64,000 nucleotides of DNA from Holothuria scabra (GCA_037179385.1 CM074195.1:13429887-13493886); one strand, 5' to 3'. Numbered from the stretch's first letter, positions 1 to 10,713 are shown. Translations and numbers: made by a program. The notes: generated from the letters alone by a model not told the origin.

Positions 1-89
1 TATTAGTAAAATCCTGGGAGCAAGAGCGATGGAACCTAAATTTCGCATAATCAGCACCCTCAATGTAATGCAACCAATGCGCTTTAGTT

Positions 90-434
90 TTACATAGCGA
101 TCTCGCTAAGACGACCAGTGTCAAATTCATCCCATAGTTTTGCATAGTTGGTGAAGTTTGCCAGCTCTTTTTGGTGAATGTGTTTAGCTCCTTGTCCAAT
201 TTTAGCCGAGTATGACACAGGCAAACCTCCGGGACACTTGCCATTTTGCCGACATCGATGGTAAATGCATGAACACGTACAACCGGCAAAATGCGTAACG
301 TTATCATACCGATAACCAACGCCGTTGCTACCACGACCGTGTCTCGTAAATGTCACGCGGTGATCATTTGACCTGTACGGTGTATTCTGATTGGAGCAAA
401 TTGTTACGATTCTTGCGCCTTCTCGTCTGTTTTG
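90..434 (-). CDS. Terminal coding exon of an unrecognised Cys-rich protein
   Basis: Open minus-strand reading frame ending in TAA at 90-92. It is preceded by a good splice acceptor: a pyrimidine-rich stretch ending CTTCTTAG, with the exon starting at 434. The frame is open from the acceptor in phase 0 and gives 114 residues, starting QNRREGARIVTICSNQN. The peptide has a cluster of cysteines (GCTCSC, then RCRQNGKCPGG) and ends in an acidic/aromatic stretch, LWDEFDTGRLSEIAM. The exon is clearly richer in CpG than the surrounding intron-like DNA, which supports real coding sequence. I do not recognise the family. No polyadenylation signal is visible in the 89 bases downstream. It lies on the same strand as, and downstream of, the M13 peptidase exons. 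Since the rest of that gene should continue beyond position 1, this exon is either nested in an M13 intron, an alternative 3' exon of it, or part of a separate gene. An alternative acceptor at about 426 is possible. Confidence 0.5.
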   Translation of the reverse strand, partial: QNRREGARIVTICSNQNTPYRSNDHRVTFTRHGRGSNGVGYRYDNVTHFAGCTCSCIYHRCRQNGKCPGGLPVSYSAKIGQGAKHIHQKELANFTNYAKLWDEFDTGRLSEIAM

Positions 435-1074
435 CTAAGAAGGTGAATTAAATTAGTCCTGATAAAACTCATGTTTACTCGAAAAATAACACCTCCCGAA
501 CTGTCCAACAAGTAAAATTATGAAAAAAGATAACTGAACTATACTAATGTGTATTCAAACCTTGGTACGGCGATAGGTGCAACGACGGTGCAAGATACAG
601 ACACTCACCTGACAGACTAAAAGGAAGCATTATGATTCCATTTTCTATGGTATTGAACACAAAAGCAGCAACGGCTGTCAGGATTTATCTTTTTTTTGCT
701 TGGATACTTCGAATTTTTCAAATGAGCTAAGGGCAGGTTCCTCTCATGATAAAATTTCAGGACTTTTCCCTGACTTTCCATGCTGCAAGAACCCTGTTAT
801 TATTTTCTTTGCCAGGATTTTTCTCTTTTCTCTTCTTCTAGAAAAAAATTAACCAGACAAAAAACAAGAAGAAGTGGAAGGAAAAGAAGGAGAAGGGAAC
901 AGCAAACTGCCTGTTAATGATATAGCTGGTGATGCAGCGATTGGTTCCAGAATTTAGAAACCCAACAACTGCTCCCTATCCACCTTTACATTGTTGGAAT
1001 TATTTCTTTAATTATCCATTAGTAGTGCTTGTGAAGTGTTTCCCTTCTTTACCTTTCTTATATATAAATATGAT
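435..1074. other. Non-coding stretch, nothing recognised
   Basis: AT-rich sequence upstream of the terminal exon at 90-434, presumably intronic. I see no coding potential and no clear repeat. A segment at about 690-725 (tttgcttggatacttcg, then caaatgagctaaggg) resembles 18070-18110, so part of it may be an old dispersed repeat. Confidence 0.4.
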
Positions 1075-1255
1075 CTACTGCATGGTCAAGTGGTTAGAGC
1101 ATGCCACTTGAAGCTGGGAGCTCTCAAATTTTACTCCTGGTTAGGTCGTACTGAAGACATTAAATGAAAACCTTCTGGCATTGTACCTGGTGCTCAGCAA
1201 TAGCAATGGAGTAAAGAACACAAGCTCCGAGCCACAACTGAAAAAAAGGATGCGG
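1075..1255 (+). mobile_element. tRNA-derived SINE copy
   Basis: The left part reads like a tRNA D-arm and anticodon region (TGGTCAAGTGGTTAGAGCAT), which fits a degenerate pol III A box. It is followed by a decayed B-box position and then a tail (ACCTGGTGCTCAGCAATAG, ATGGAGTAAAG) that recurs in reverse orientation at 52320-52565, 57330-57545, 59930-60165 and 63825-64000. Five copies sharing head and tail identify a dispersed SINE family. This is the only plus-strand copy. Ends are approximate and I saw no target-site duplication. Confidence 0.6.
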
Positions 1256-1309
1256 CCAGCTTTAACTTAGACCAAATGACTAGAAACTGAGCTGTTAAAC
1301 CTCATCTAA

Positions 1310-1767
1310 GGGAGCATATCCCAATTAGCAGGTGTATTACTGCGTCCATTTGTTCGCCCTCAGATAGAGTCCCTAAAAGGAGCACTTTTTTGATATGTTA
1401 TGGAATGAGCTGGGGTTTTCTGTAAGTTTCTTCTGAAAGTATATCAAATGAAGTACCATTGGTGAAAAAATGGGCGTAATCGAAGCAATTTTGTGGAAAT
1501 TATGGGCCTTAGAAGCTGGCGGAGGCATACCTAGATTTTAGTGAAAAACAAGGCTTGGAAAAGGTGGTTTGAACTTTGAGGTGAAATAGCAAAAAATCTT
1601 CACGGTCATGATATGGTAAATTGAAAGTGCCATGAATGGCCAACTTGTCAGCTTTCATATGAGGGGTAGCTTGACCCTGGCGAAAACTTCGACAAGCTTT
1701 TAGAGGCCCGTTTACTTTTTGAATTTAGTGTGTAAGTCAATGGAGGAATTAATGGGGATATGCTCCC
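1310..1767. mobile_element. 458-bp TIR element (MITE), copy 1
   Basis: Begins GGGAGCATATCCC and ends GGGGATATGCTCCC, giving imperfect terminal inverted repeats of about 18 bp. By eye it is identical over 458 bp to copy 2 at 3569-4026 and lies in the same orientation. It has no transposase coding capacity. The left junction is CTAA and the right junction is TTAA. The terminal GGG/CCC next to TTAA recalls piggyBac-type ends, but the superfamily is not certain. Confidence 0.75.
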
Positions 1768-3568
1768 TTAAGGGCAGGGAATGCTGAAATTTTCAAATCG
1801 GTAGGAAGTTGACCAAACTTGACTTTCTGTACATCATAGGCTATGTAAAAGCCAATTATGGGCAGACGTCATGCAATTTTCGCTTGAGTGATTTTTAGGG
1901 CCAAATTTGCAATTTTTTGGCCAAAACGGTAAAAAAACAAAAAAACGGAGCAATATAGGCATTTTAACACAAAACCGTGCATTATATTATTCCAAAGTCA
2001 AACCCTCTGGATGAAGACAGTACAAGGGTGTTATACTAGGGCTACCGTACAGCTCTGTGAAGTAGTCCCGGCCCGGGAGATTGTAAATTGGCTCCGCCAC
2101 ATACACATCAATCTTTTTACGTTGTTGTGAAGAATAATGCAATCCGTGTGAGATCCCCTCATTACTTTGATGTTTAAAAGTCTAGTGATTCGGTGAGTGC
2201 ATGTCAAGTATAAAATAGAGTTTAAGCATATGGCTAGGTGATTTATTTAGCTGTTAGAGCTGATTTAGTCTCCTAAGAGCCTCACATGACAACAAACTTA
2301 GGCTCTAGTCACATACTCTCCTAGTTTACGTTGCCAATACATACTATCTGTGTTTGTAAGGGTTTTGCGAAAATGACCTATTTAAATGAACTTGGCCTAC
2401 TAGGCTTTAAAAGGTTTCCTGATGAGGTTTTAGATGCTTAATTCATAACAAGTTAAACCCTTACAAGCCTCCTCATCAGCATTTGTTACCAATTACCTAA
2501 CCTTTAGGTTAACTGTATAAAAACCTGTCAGCATACTCTGACAGGTTTTTATCTGCAATGTTACCAGTTTCTCGTGAGTCAGCTGAGAAGCTGTCATGCC
2601 CAGGATACTCAACTTTTTGCCATATTGGTTCATGTCAGTTTAGGCTATGCCATGCTAAGTATTTATTTCCTTAAATTTTTCTTCCAGTTGCATTTTCAAC
2701 AATGACATCTGTACTCAGTTGGACTGCGACAAACAGTGTTTTACCTCTTGCATTTTTAGGGGATTGTTGTACATACTGACAGTCACATTCCATAGAAGAA
2801 GGAGGCTCGCCTGGAAGGCTATGCAGTGAAAAGAGCATCAATTAGCAGTAGCCCTTTTTCTGCATAACAATTGTATTACTCTTTTTCACTTGTAATTTCA
2901 GGAACAACCTTATGTGCTGACTGCTACAGAGTTCTCACAGGACGTAGCAAGGAGGGAAATCTGAGTAATCTGTGTGCTTAGCTGGTACTTATGAAAGTTG
3001 GATGCAAGCCTAGCCTTACTGCAAACAGACATTACATGGATCCCTTTCAGGTTTGTTAATCTCTCTTTATAATTCTATGTAGTGTCCCAAAGATTCACTT
3101 TGAAACTGCACAGAGGATGTATAAGTACCATTTGTGTGAAGAGAAATCTGGAGACAAAGTGGACCCTTTTGAAGTTGGTTTGAGGTCTGGTTCTATCTTT
3201 TGAAGTTTTCTCATGCACATTTTTGAGACTTAAAATAGATCCTGTCAGCCAAAAAAGACATGCCCGTAGGGCCAAGGATTACCCATTCTGCAATTCAAGA
3301 AGGTGTCATGGTGATAGAAAGAAGAAATCTGCAAATAGATTAACCTTGCAGAGTCTTGTGACTCAGTCCTGCACTAAACCCTTTTCAGTGTACAAAGTCC
3401 ATGCACAGGCATAAAATGGGGAAAAGCAGAGAAATATGTCACAAAGATGCCATAAATCCTTCAAAATGTGAGTCAAATCCTACTTTGAGTTGCACAAGTC
3501 CTTTATAGGCTTTAAATTTCATTTTGTGAAAATTTTTAAAAATTTGAAAAAATTCACCTCTCTCTTAA
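1768..3568. other. 1.8-kb segment between two identical MITEs
   Basis: Sequence flanked by TTAA on both inner sides and by the two 458-bp copies. It includes a T/A-rich part at 1900-1990, a short hairpin in which AAACCTGTCA (2521-2530) pairs with TGACAGGTTTTTA, and no convincing ORF longer than 66 codons. I see no primer-binding site after the left copy and no polypurine tract before the right copy, so an LTR retrotransposon interior is not supported. Confidence 0.45.
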
Positions 3569-4026
3569 GGGAGCATATCCCAATTAGCAGGTGTATTACT
3601 GCGTCCATTTGTTCGCCCTCAGATAGAGTCCCTAAAAGGAGCACTTTTTTGATATGTTATGGAATGAGCTGGGGTTTTCTGTAAGTTTCTTCTGAAAGTA
3701 TATCAAATGAAGTACCATTGGTGAAAAAATGGGCGTAATCGAAGCAATTTTGTGGAAATTATGGGCCTTAGAAGCTGGCGGAGGCATACCTAGATTTTAG
3801 TGAAAAACAAGGCTTGGAAAAGGTGGTTTGAACTTTGAGGTGAAATAGCAAAAAATCTTCACGGTCATGATATGGTAAATTGAAAGTGCCATGAATGGCC
3901 AACTTGTCAGCTTTCATATGAGGGGTAGCTTGACCCTGGCGAAAACTTCGACAAGCTTTTAGAGGCCCGTTTACTTTTTGAATTTAGTGTGTAAGTCAAT
4001 GGAGGAATTAATGGGGATATGCTCCC
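3569..4026. mobile_element. 458-bp TIR element (MITE), copy 2
   Basis: Same length and apparently the same sequence as copy 1 (1310-1767), with the same TIRs and orientation. The left junction is TTAA (3565-3568) and the right junction is CTAA (4027-4030). The identity implies very recent duplication, transposition or gene conversion. Confidence 0.75.
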
Positions 4027-4030
4027 CTAA

Positions 4031-6236
4031 CTAACTCATAAAAAGTGTATTTTCCAAAGTTGTTGTTAGAGAGCACCACTTGCTACTTCTCTCCCCCTCT
4101 GAGTGACATCAAAACAAACTGGACAGTTTACAACGGTAACATCAGATATAGATCACATGCAATGATCACCTTGTGAATGGTACAATGGAAAAAAGGAAAG
4201 AAAGGAATTTCTCCAAAACATTACAAAGGGTATGTACTTACACCAAATTTTCTTAAAAATGAGACCTTGCTGTATTTAAGCACCAATATTGAGACAGTTT
4301 TCACAAAGGGCAAAAATTGTCTGAATTCCAAGGATACACTGTGATCAAGAAATTAACAATGGGGGAGATAGGGTGATATTATAAAAGACAGTTAGTTTAG
4401 GAGGCCTTCTGTAAATATCCAAGTTGTAATTTTAACAACGGTTTATAGAGTCTTCAGTAAAATACTAAGGCGAGATGGAAACGAGTGATTTGTCAATTTG
4501 TGTGCCCTGGAGGCAACATACTTTATACAATTCCCTGAAGTTTGGTTTTCTAAATTGTGAGGATAAAAAATCACATGCTTGCAAATCCAGCCGTTAGACT
4601 TTGTGCAAAGGAGATAGAGATTCCAAATCATGCCGACCCATTAGTTGCTTCAAATAAAGACTAGTCCCATAGGATAAGAAAGAAATGTGACATAAAATAA
4701 GTCATGCCTCTTTTGCTCACATCTATCAAATAAAGCTTTTAAAACCAGAAGAAAATGTTAAAACATCACACAAGCATTAGACTATTCCCCCAGGTATATG
4801 GTACCATATTTGTGTTAAATAAAGTTAAGCCATGAAGTGTCAGTGTGTCAATTCACTGTCTGATGAAATGGAAACAATCCTGTCACGTAACACAAAGTTT
4901 TAGAACATGTTGATCATTTGTGTCGTGCCAGAGGCACTGACTGTGTCTACCAAAATAACAGGGGGAATCCTGAAGGGGGGTGGGGGTAAAGGGGGAGGGG
5001 TGGAAGGTATATAGAGACTAGATTGACAAATTTTAAAATGGAAGTATAACTGAAGAGGCAAAAATAAAAAAAAAACACATTAATTTGCTGTTGTTTATCA
5101 ATCAAGATTCAGACAAGAGTCTACAATTAGTTAAAGTCCACTTGGACTCCCCCACCCTTTTTCTACTTTTACTGCTTTCAAAAATGTTGAAATTGTCCTG
5201 ATTATGATGAATACCTCTTTAGAAGCAGCAAAATCTCCTGCAAAGACTTAACTTTTCTAACTTTTCTTGGCCCCTAAAAACCTGATTTTATAGTAAGTGT
5301 GATATTTTCCAAACAAATTTTCCCCTTCCTCTCCCATAATCTCTCCAAACCATGTTTTAACTTATGATATGTGAGTACTGTTAAGCTTTAACAGTGACAC
5401 AGCTTTTCTGTCATTGTCACAACCTGTCATGAATACTGATAATTACATCACTGACTGGCTATCACAGATTTCAAAGATATCAAACTTGATTTCAAAATTC
5501 ATATTATCGCCATCTAAGCATTATGACTGAAAACAATTGGTGGATACTTGATTCCTAGATCCCACTGGACCAACCATTTATTTCATAATCCTACAACTCA
5601 AGCAAGCAACAAACGATTTTTCAGACTTTTCAAGATAAATGGGAGGCTTTTACTCCGTAACATGGATATTTTAAAGCTTTCACATCCTTCATAAATTCTT
5701 TCCTTTCACCTTCATCACTGAAGACTACAAAATCACAACACCTAGTGCTAAGATTCCAACCACTAATTTGTTTTCAACAAAAGCCCTAAATAGATAAAAT
5801 TTCACTTCCTAATTGAAATCGGGGAAGTTGCAATATTTAAATATCTGAGGTCATGAAAAAAGTGGGTCAGTCATGTTCTCTATCAAATCACTGAAGCTTC
5901 AGTCAGCTAGAGTCCATTCATTAAAGAGATTCCGAAGAGGAAGGACAAATCTGAGAAAATGGTAAATGTATGGAGATCATTCCAAAACTTTTGTTCTTGT
6001 AATGTTCTAGTGTGGTACAATAATACCATTATGTTTACCTCACTTTGGATTAGAAATCATCACCCCACCCCCCATAAATCAAGAGAAATATAGAAACTAG
6101 AAACTTTGCACATAGGATGTGAAGCACTAAAATGATAATCCTGGTGATATACAAAGAAATTTCTACCAAGAATATACATATGCACATTGCAATGGGTGAT
6201 GCTCTGAAATAGTTGATAGTAAATGAAGGACTGGAG
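4031..6236. other. Non-coding, AT-rich stretch
   Basis: No exon or recognised repeat. It contains a G-rich run at about 4974-5007 with at least four G-tracts separated by short loops, which could form a G-quadruplex on the plus strand. Short ORFs on both strands have no coding signature. Confidence 0.4.
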
Positions 6237-6377
6237 TTTGAGTACATTCCTCATCCCCTTTTTATTTCAAATGCCTCACTGTCAGTCAAACAGCATCTTG
6301 CAAATACTTTGAGTACATTCCTCATCCCCTTTTTATTTCAAATGCCTCACTGTCAGTCAAAGTATTTGCAAGATGCT
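6237..6377. repeat. Direct duplication combined with an inverted 21-mer
   Basis: A segment of about 54 bp starting TTTGAGTACATTCCTCATCC at 6237 is repeated at 6308 (offset 71). The piece between the copies, 6292-6312, recurs as its perfect reverse complement at 6357-6377 (21 bp each). The result is a direct repeat whose second copy is followed by an inverted copy of the spacer, which is a typical template-switching footprint. Confidence 0.85.
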
Positions 6378-7408
6378 AAAATTATAATTGAATAATCACA
6401 GAAAAAGGTTTTGAGGTATTCAAAGCAGTGAGAGGGATGGAGTGCTACATTAATCTGCAGTCAAAGGTCTGATATTAAAATGTGGGGATGAGGAATTGAA
6501 GTACAATGAGGCATTTGGAATAAAAATCACATGATTGTGAGGTAAGCAGAGTATTGGAAGGAATGAGGTCCTATGTTAAATTGAGAGCAACATGCTGACA
6601 GTAAAACATGAAGATGAGGTACTAAAACTGACCTGGAAATGAGGTATTGAGAACAATGTGAGGATTAAAGAAGGGCACAGAAGGTGTAGTATACTGTGAT
6701 AAAATGAGTTAATGGAGAAGTGTGACATGCAAGGCAATCACGATATTCTAACACATAGAAGAATCTGTACAGTTTTTACTTTCTGCATAACCTGACACCT
6801 GAATAAAATTGATATCTTCATGTAAGGAAGAACAAGGAGGCACACCTCCGGCTTTACTTAATGTCCATCCCATCACACTGATAACTAGTTGCCAGACTAT
6901 TCAAGTGGTAAGTAGTTTTATAAAGTGTAAATAAGAGGTAAGGAGGGGTGATGTAGATTACAAACTCCAAAGAATTTCAAATAAGAGAAAATCTTTTCCA
7001 GATTACCCAAAAACTTTAAAGAAGAATTTCTGCAGAGGTATTGTATAATGGTGAGACACATCAGTTGGGGTATGCTATCTTGCAAAGGGGAGAAGAGGAG
7101 GAAGGACCAGTCACTTAAGAAAAGGGGATCTGCAAAGATGCTAGAAGAGCAGAAAATGCACAAAAGGTGAAATTGTAGGCATAGATAAGGAGTAGAGTTC
7201 TGCTATAAAGTTAACTCTCTGGTCCCAATTAAAAGAACATTTTCTGGACAACTGAATTCCAGAGTTAGTCTGGATCCCAAAAGACTAGCCTCAGAGACAA
7301 TGCCAAAGGGGGTAAGTATCTATATCTATGACTCTGTAAATGTGCCTGACACCTCTTGCTACAATTATAACAGCCTATTCAACAGAAATACAGTTAATAC
7401 TTTATCAG

Positions 7409-7495
7409 TTCCCCCTTCCCCCTCTCCCCCTCTCCCCCTTCCCCCTTCCCTCCTTCCCTCCTTCCCCCTTCCCCCCTTCCCTCCCCCCTCTCCCC
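7409..7495. repeat. Polypyrimidine/polypurine tract
   Basis: About 85 bp of almost pure C and T on the plus strand (CCCCTT, CCCTCT and CCTTCC blocks). Relative to the minus-strand M13 gene it is a purine tract in the intron, beginning about 60 bp after the splice donor of the exon at 7554-7703. Such tracts can form triplex (H-DNA). Confidence 0.8.
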
Positions 7496-7553
7496 AGAAA
7501 AGAAAACATTTAAAGGAACGAAAACATTCAGTGCAATTTCTAAGATAACTTAC

Positions 7554-7703
7554 CTGTATAATATTTTTCTTTGAAGATTTATCATCTGCACCCACTAATA
7601 ATACAAAGAAAGGTTGTTCAACAAAATAATAGCCAAGGTCTTCCAAAGCTGACTGGAGTGTTGAATCTTCTTTCATCGTACCAGTTACATTCCATCCACC
7701 TAA
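7554..7703 (-). CDS. M13 metallopeptidase, exon 'LGGWNVTG' (fourth placed exon)
   Basis: A 150-bp, phase-0 exon between an acceptor (..TTTTTTCATCCAG) and a donor (GTAAGTTATC). It encodes 50 residues starting LGGWNVTGTMKEDSTLQSAL and ending with KKNIIQ. The GGWN(V/I)T motif followed by a hydrophobic region (PFFVLLVGAD) is characteristic of the N-terminal part of the M13 peptidase domain (neprilysin, ECE, PHEX). NVT is a potential N-glycosylation site, consistent with an extracellular ectodomain. It joins the exon at 8507-8631 in phase 0 (..LLKAIDM + LGGWNVT..). The next family segment, expected to resemble DQ-x-LPxRDYY, was not found to the left. Confidence 0.9.
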
Positions 7704-8506
7704 CTGGATGAAAAAATTCACCAGAAATATTAAGCTGCGATGACTACTTTACATTTTTGTAAGGGAGATTAGGAGATGCTAGGGAAAACCTTTTTCTTTT
7801 AATTAAATTCTCATTGCTACAAAACTCTCTTTTCCACAACACTAATACCCCCCCCCCCATCCATGAAAGAATATCCTGCAGTTATCATACATCCGCATCT
7901 GTCACACACATTTCACACTATAAAATCACCATCATACTGTCTAAAGTGTACAATCACAAAGGCTGGGGCCCAACCGGACCCCCTTCCCAAATTAAAAACC
8001 ACCCTAAAAGGAATTTATAACTATTTTGCTCACTTTTCTTCATCCCCCTACAGATCCCCCTACAGCAATATCAAAATCTGATAATTCCATTCCAAATCTA
8101 ACAAATACATCACTTTCATTAGAAATTTTGATAAAGCAGACAGGATGCTAAAAACAAACAGCAAGTTACAGCCATCTCTAGTTGATCATTCTTTATCCAG
8201 AATCTATCAGAGAACTTCCTGTTCAGGTATCTCAAAGTTAAAGGGGTTTTACCCTTTAAAGACTGTTAGCTCAATAGAGAAAACTTGTTTGCACAAGGGA
8301 TTACCTGTTTCTATTACAGAGATAACCTCTCCCAAGATATGAGGCCCTTTTTTAAGGAAATATTAGCTAAAATGTCCCATTCTAGTGAAATGGAGAGATT
8401 CCCTTTAAAACTGCTGCCCCTGTCGGACCGGTCCACTCACTTGTAACATAATCACTACTGCCACATAATATGGCCTCTAATTACATTAAAACAGTGGCTT
8501 GCTTAC
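7704..8506 (-). other. Intron of the M13 gene
   Basis: 802-bp intron between the exons at 8507-8631 and 7554-7703, with GT and AG boundaries. It contains a run of ten C at about 7850-7859. No repeat was recognised. Confidence 0.7.
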
Positions 8507-8631
8507 CATATCAATTGCTTTCAGTAAAGGAGTAGCACCAAGTTTCTCAATTATTTCATCTTCATCCAAGCAAGACCTGTAATAAGCTTGAGCCTTCAAT
8601 TCAGCTTTACTTGTTGTATTTAAATCTGCCT
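8507..8631 (-). CDS. M13 metallopeptidase, third placed exon
   Basis: 125-bp exon with acceptor GGCTCTTCAG and donor GTAAGC. Two bases complete the codon left by the previous exon (G|AG = Glu); 41 codons follow and it ends in phase 0. It encodes ADLNTTSKAELKAQ, YYRSCLDEDEIIEKLGA and TPLLKAIDM. The pattern 'A..K...YY.SC.....IE.LG..PL...I' is conserved in M13 peptidases, and its cysteine normally takes part in an ectodomain disulphide. NTT is a potential glycosylation site. The intron on its right side contains a truncated LINE. Confidence 0.9.
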
Positions 8632-8721
8632 CTGAAGAGCCAACAAAGAAAAATAGTAACAACTATGACAATCCTCAAATAAAAAATATTTTGGTCTAAA
8701 CAAAAGTGTGGAAACAACACA

Positions 8722-9860
8722 CTGGTCAAAAGGGTGTCCAAGCAAGAGGATTGTGTAACAGATCAAGACAAAAAGATCTCAAGTCATTTCTGGTGTCCCC
8801 CAAGGTACTGTCCTTGGACCCCTTCTATTCCTTATCTACATAAACGATTTGCCACAAAAACTTAAATCAAGTGTTAGGCTATTTGCCGATGATTGTATTT
8901 TGTATCGTGAAATTAAAAACGCTAACGATACAGAAATTCTTCAATGTGACATTGACAATCTGTGTCAGTGGGAATCAACTTGGCAAATGGGGTTCAATAA
9001 ATCCAAATGTTTTACCATGAGAGTCACCCATAAGACTAATCCAAACCTGCTCTCTTACACCATGGGGAACCATACTTTGGAGCAAGTAAATCATTACCCA
9101 TATTTAGGAGTAGAACTTTCTTCAAATATGAGCTGGAAAAGCCACATTAATAAAATAGCAGCTAAAGCAAACCAGACTTTGGGCCTGCTGAGAAGAAACC
9201 TTGCTCACTGTGACAAGACAATTAAAGAAACCACTTATTTTGCTCTTGTCTGGCCCATTCTAGATTATTGTAATACTGTCTGGGACCCTCATACCCAATC
9301 CAACAGGGATATTACTGAAAAGGTCCAGAGGCGAGCGGCCAGATTTATTTTTAACAACTACAGTCGTCAGTCCAGCGTTTCAGACATGATTAAACAACTC
9401 AAATGGGACAGTCTTGAAATCCGACGAGTGAGGGCTCGCCTCTTAATTATTTATAAAGAAACACACAATTTACTACCACATAATGTGGCTAAATTCCTGG
9501 TTGACTCTCCAAGCTCAGCCCGTCCGATTACTCGTCGCACTAGTGGTAAATATTTGTACCACTACCTTTCATCTAATAAACTATGTTATCAAAAGTCTCT
9601 TTACCCCCGTACTATACCTAGTTGGAATTTACTTCCTGAGCATGTTCACTGTGCCCCATCAGCAAATTCTTTCAAGAGCCAGATTTTGTCCCTAAATATT
9701 CAGCATAAATTGTTAGTACTGTATGTACTATTTGCGTCATCCGACTCCCAAAGCCCTCTAGTATTTATCAGTACAGGATAGCCTATCAGGCGATTGTACT
9801 GTCTATTGAAAGAAGACAAGTCCCCAAATCAATCCAACATCTTGACGTCCCAATTTTGAG
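8722..9860 (+). mobile_element. 5'-truncated non-LTR retrotransposon (Jockey/CR1-like LINE)
   Basis: 3' part of a LINE inserted, antisense to the host gene, in the M13 intron between 8631 and 10018. It retains the reverse transcriptase palm from SGVPQGTVLGP onwards and the C-terminal domain to the stop. Upstream of 8759 the frame is closed (TAA at 8756-8758) and the endonuclease and ORF1 are missing, so it is 5' truncated and dead. Both limits are approximate. No poly-A tail or target duplication was seen. Confidence 0.8.
8759..9781 (+). pseudogene. Reverse transcriptase fragment of LINE
   Basis: A 340-codon open frame without its own start; the first ATG (8849) is inside the domain. It contains SGVPQGTVLGPLLFLIYIN (RT block 4) and LFADD at about 8879-8893 in place of the commoner YADD/FADD box, where FADD is the catalytic motif. 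YLGVELSSNMSWKSHI follows (thumb). The C-terminal region LLRRNL, LVWPILDYCNTVWDP, VQRRAARFI is typical of Jockey/CR1/L2-type LINEs. The frame is intact to the stop at 9779-9781, so decay after truncation is limited. It has no independent function, since promoter, ORF1 and endonuclease are absent. Confidence 0.85.
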
Positions 9861-10017
9861 AGGAACTTTAAGGCAGCAAAGAGTTTGCTCTGTATCATTT
9901 GTAAAGGCATGAGTACGCCCTCTCTTAGCAGACTTTGCCAGATAGAAGATGGAGGCATTTAGGGAAGCAATACAGTCAGCAATATGGCATCAGAATTGCT
10001 GACAACCATTTACTTAC

Positions 10018-10224
10018 CTAAAACCTTTTTAAGTACTCTCTGATTCTCATTCCAAAGTGACTGAAACAGGTTCCACCGACTAGCCCCATCAGGCCCAGGA
10101 TTTCTCTTTATCCAGTTTCCACAGGCATATTGATAAAAATCTTCGCAAGGATCTGCTGTTTTATCCATGGCTGGTATAATGGAACTTGATATGATGAAAC
10201 ATGTGTCTGACATACAAATGTCAT
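10018..10224 (-). CDS. M13 metallopeptidase, second placed exon (start of ectodomain)
   Basis: 207-bp exon with acceptor CTTATTTCAG and donor GTAAGTAAAT. Its first two bases complete the codon left by the exon at 39189-39456 (G|AT = Asp), and it ends in phase 1. It encodes DICMSDTCFIISSSIIPAM, then MDKTADPCEDFYQYACGNW, then IKRNPGPDGASRWNLFQSLW. The motifs C-x4-C, MD..ADPCEDFY.YACG.WI..NP.P and SRW..F are the hallmark start of the M13 peptidase ectodomain, close to ECE-type members. The cysteines belong to conserved disulphides. It is 29 kb from the preceding exon but the phase and protein continuity are exact. Confidence 0.95.
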
Positions 10225-10310
10225 CTGAAATAAGAAAGAAAACACAATGAGACAAGTTAAAATATCAATTCTCTCTACTTACTACATTTACTTCTAACCT
10301 CCTCCACCAA

Positions 10311-10609
10311 TTTAAAGAGATAATCCTGTCACCCAAACCAGTTCCAGTTCTCCTAGCCTTCTTATTTAAACCCCTACCACAACTGTCTAAAACTCATCCT
10401 CCTCTAAACACAATCTCAGTTTATTGCTTTTGGGTGAGTTTACAAGGCCCCAATGTGTAAATTCTAGATGTACATGCATGTTGTGTAATAAAACTAACAG
10501 TTCTCTGCATTTTTTTAACTTGCTGTCTATCAAAGAGCTGTGCCAATTAGGAATTTCTGTAGACTACTATAAAAATTGTAGTTTTGGATGAGAGTTGACT
10601 GCCTTTAAA
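10311..10609. mobile_element. About 300-bp dispersed MITE-like repeat, copy a
   Basis: Shares long stretches with 42422-42726 (CAGTTCCA..TCTCC, AAAACTCATC, AAAGAGCTGT..CCAATT, TGTAGTTT..GGATGA, GACTGCCTTT). It starts near TTTAAAG and ends CTGCCTTTAAA, so the ends are imperfectly inverted. Partial relatives lie at 31722-31860 and 61230-61375. No coding capacity. Confidence 0.6.
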
Positions 10610-10713
10610 CAGAAACACCTGCCTACAGTAGAACACTTCCAAGACCCAGCCACAGCAGACTACAAAGGCTGTCAGGGGTGATGGAAATATTTTAATCAGA
10701 GAGACTTGAGCTA

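Noticed and set aside
1085..1125. Functional tRNA gene
   Set aside because: Only the D-arm/anticodon part is tRNA-like, the B box is degenerate, and the tail recurs in four other copies. It is a SINE.
1310..4026. LTR retrotransposon (identical 458-bp direct repeats flanked by 4-bp CTAA)
   Set aside because: Ends are GGG..CCC with about 18-bp inverted repeats, not TG..CA. There is no primer-binding site or polypurine tract, and the 1.8-kb interior has no gag/pol.
7300..7548. Pro/Ser-rich 82-codon plus-strand ORF
   Set aside because: Translation of the polypyrimidine tract; antisense to the M13 intron.
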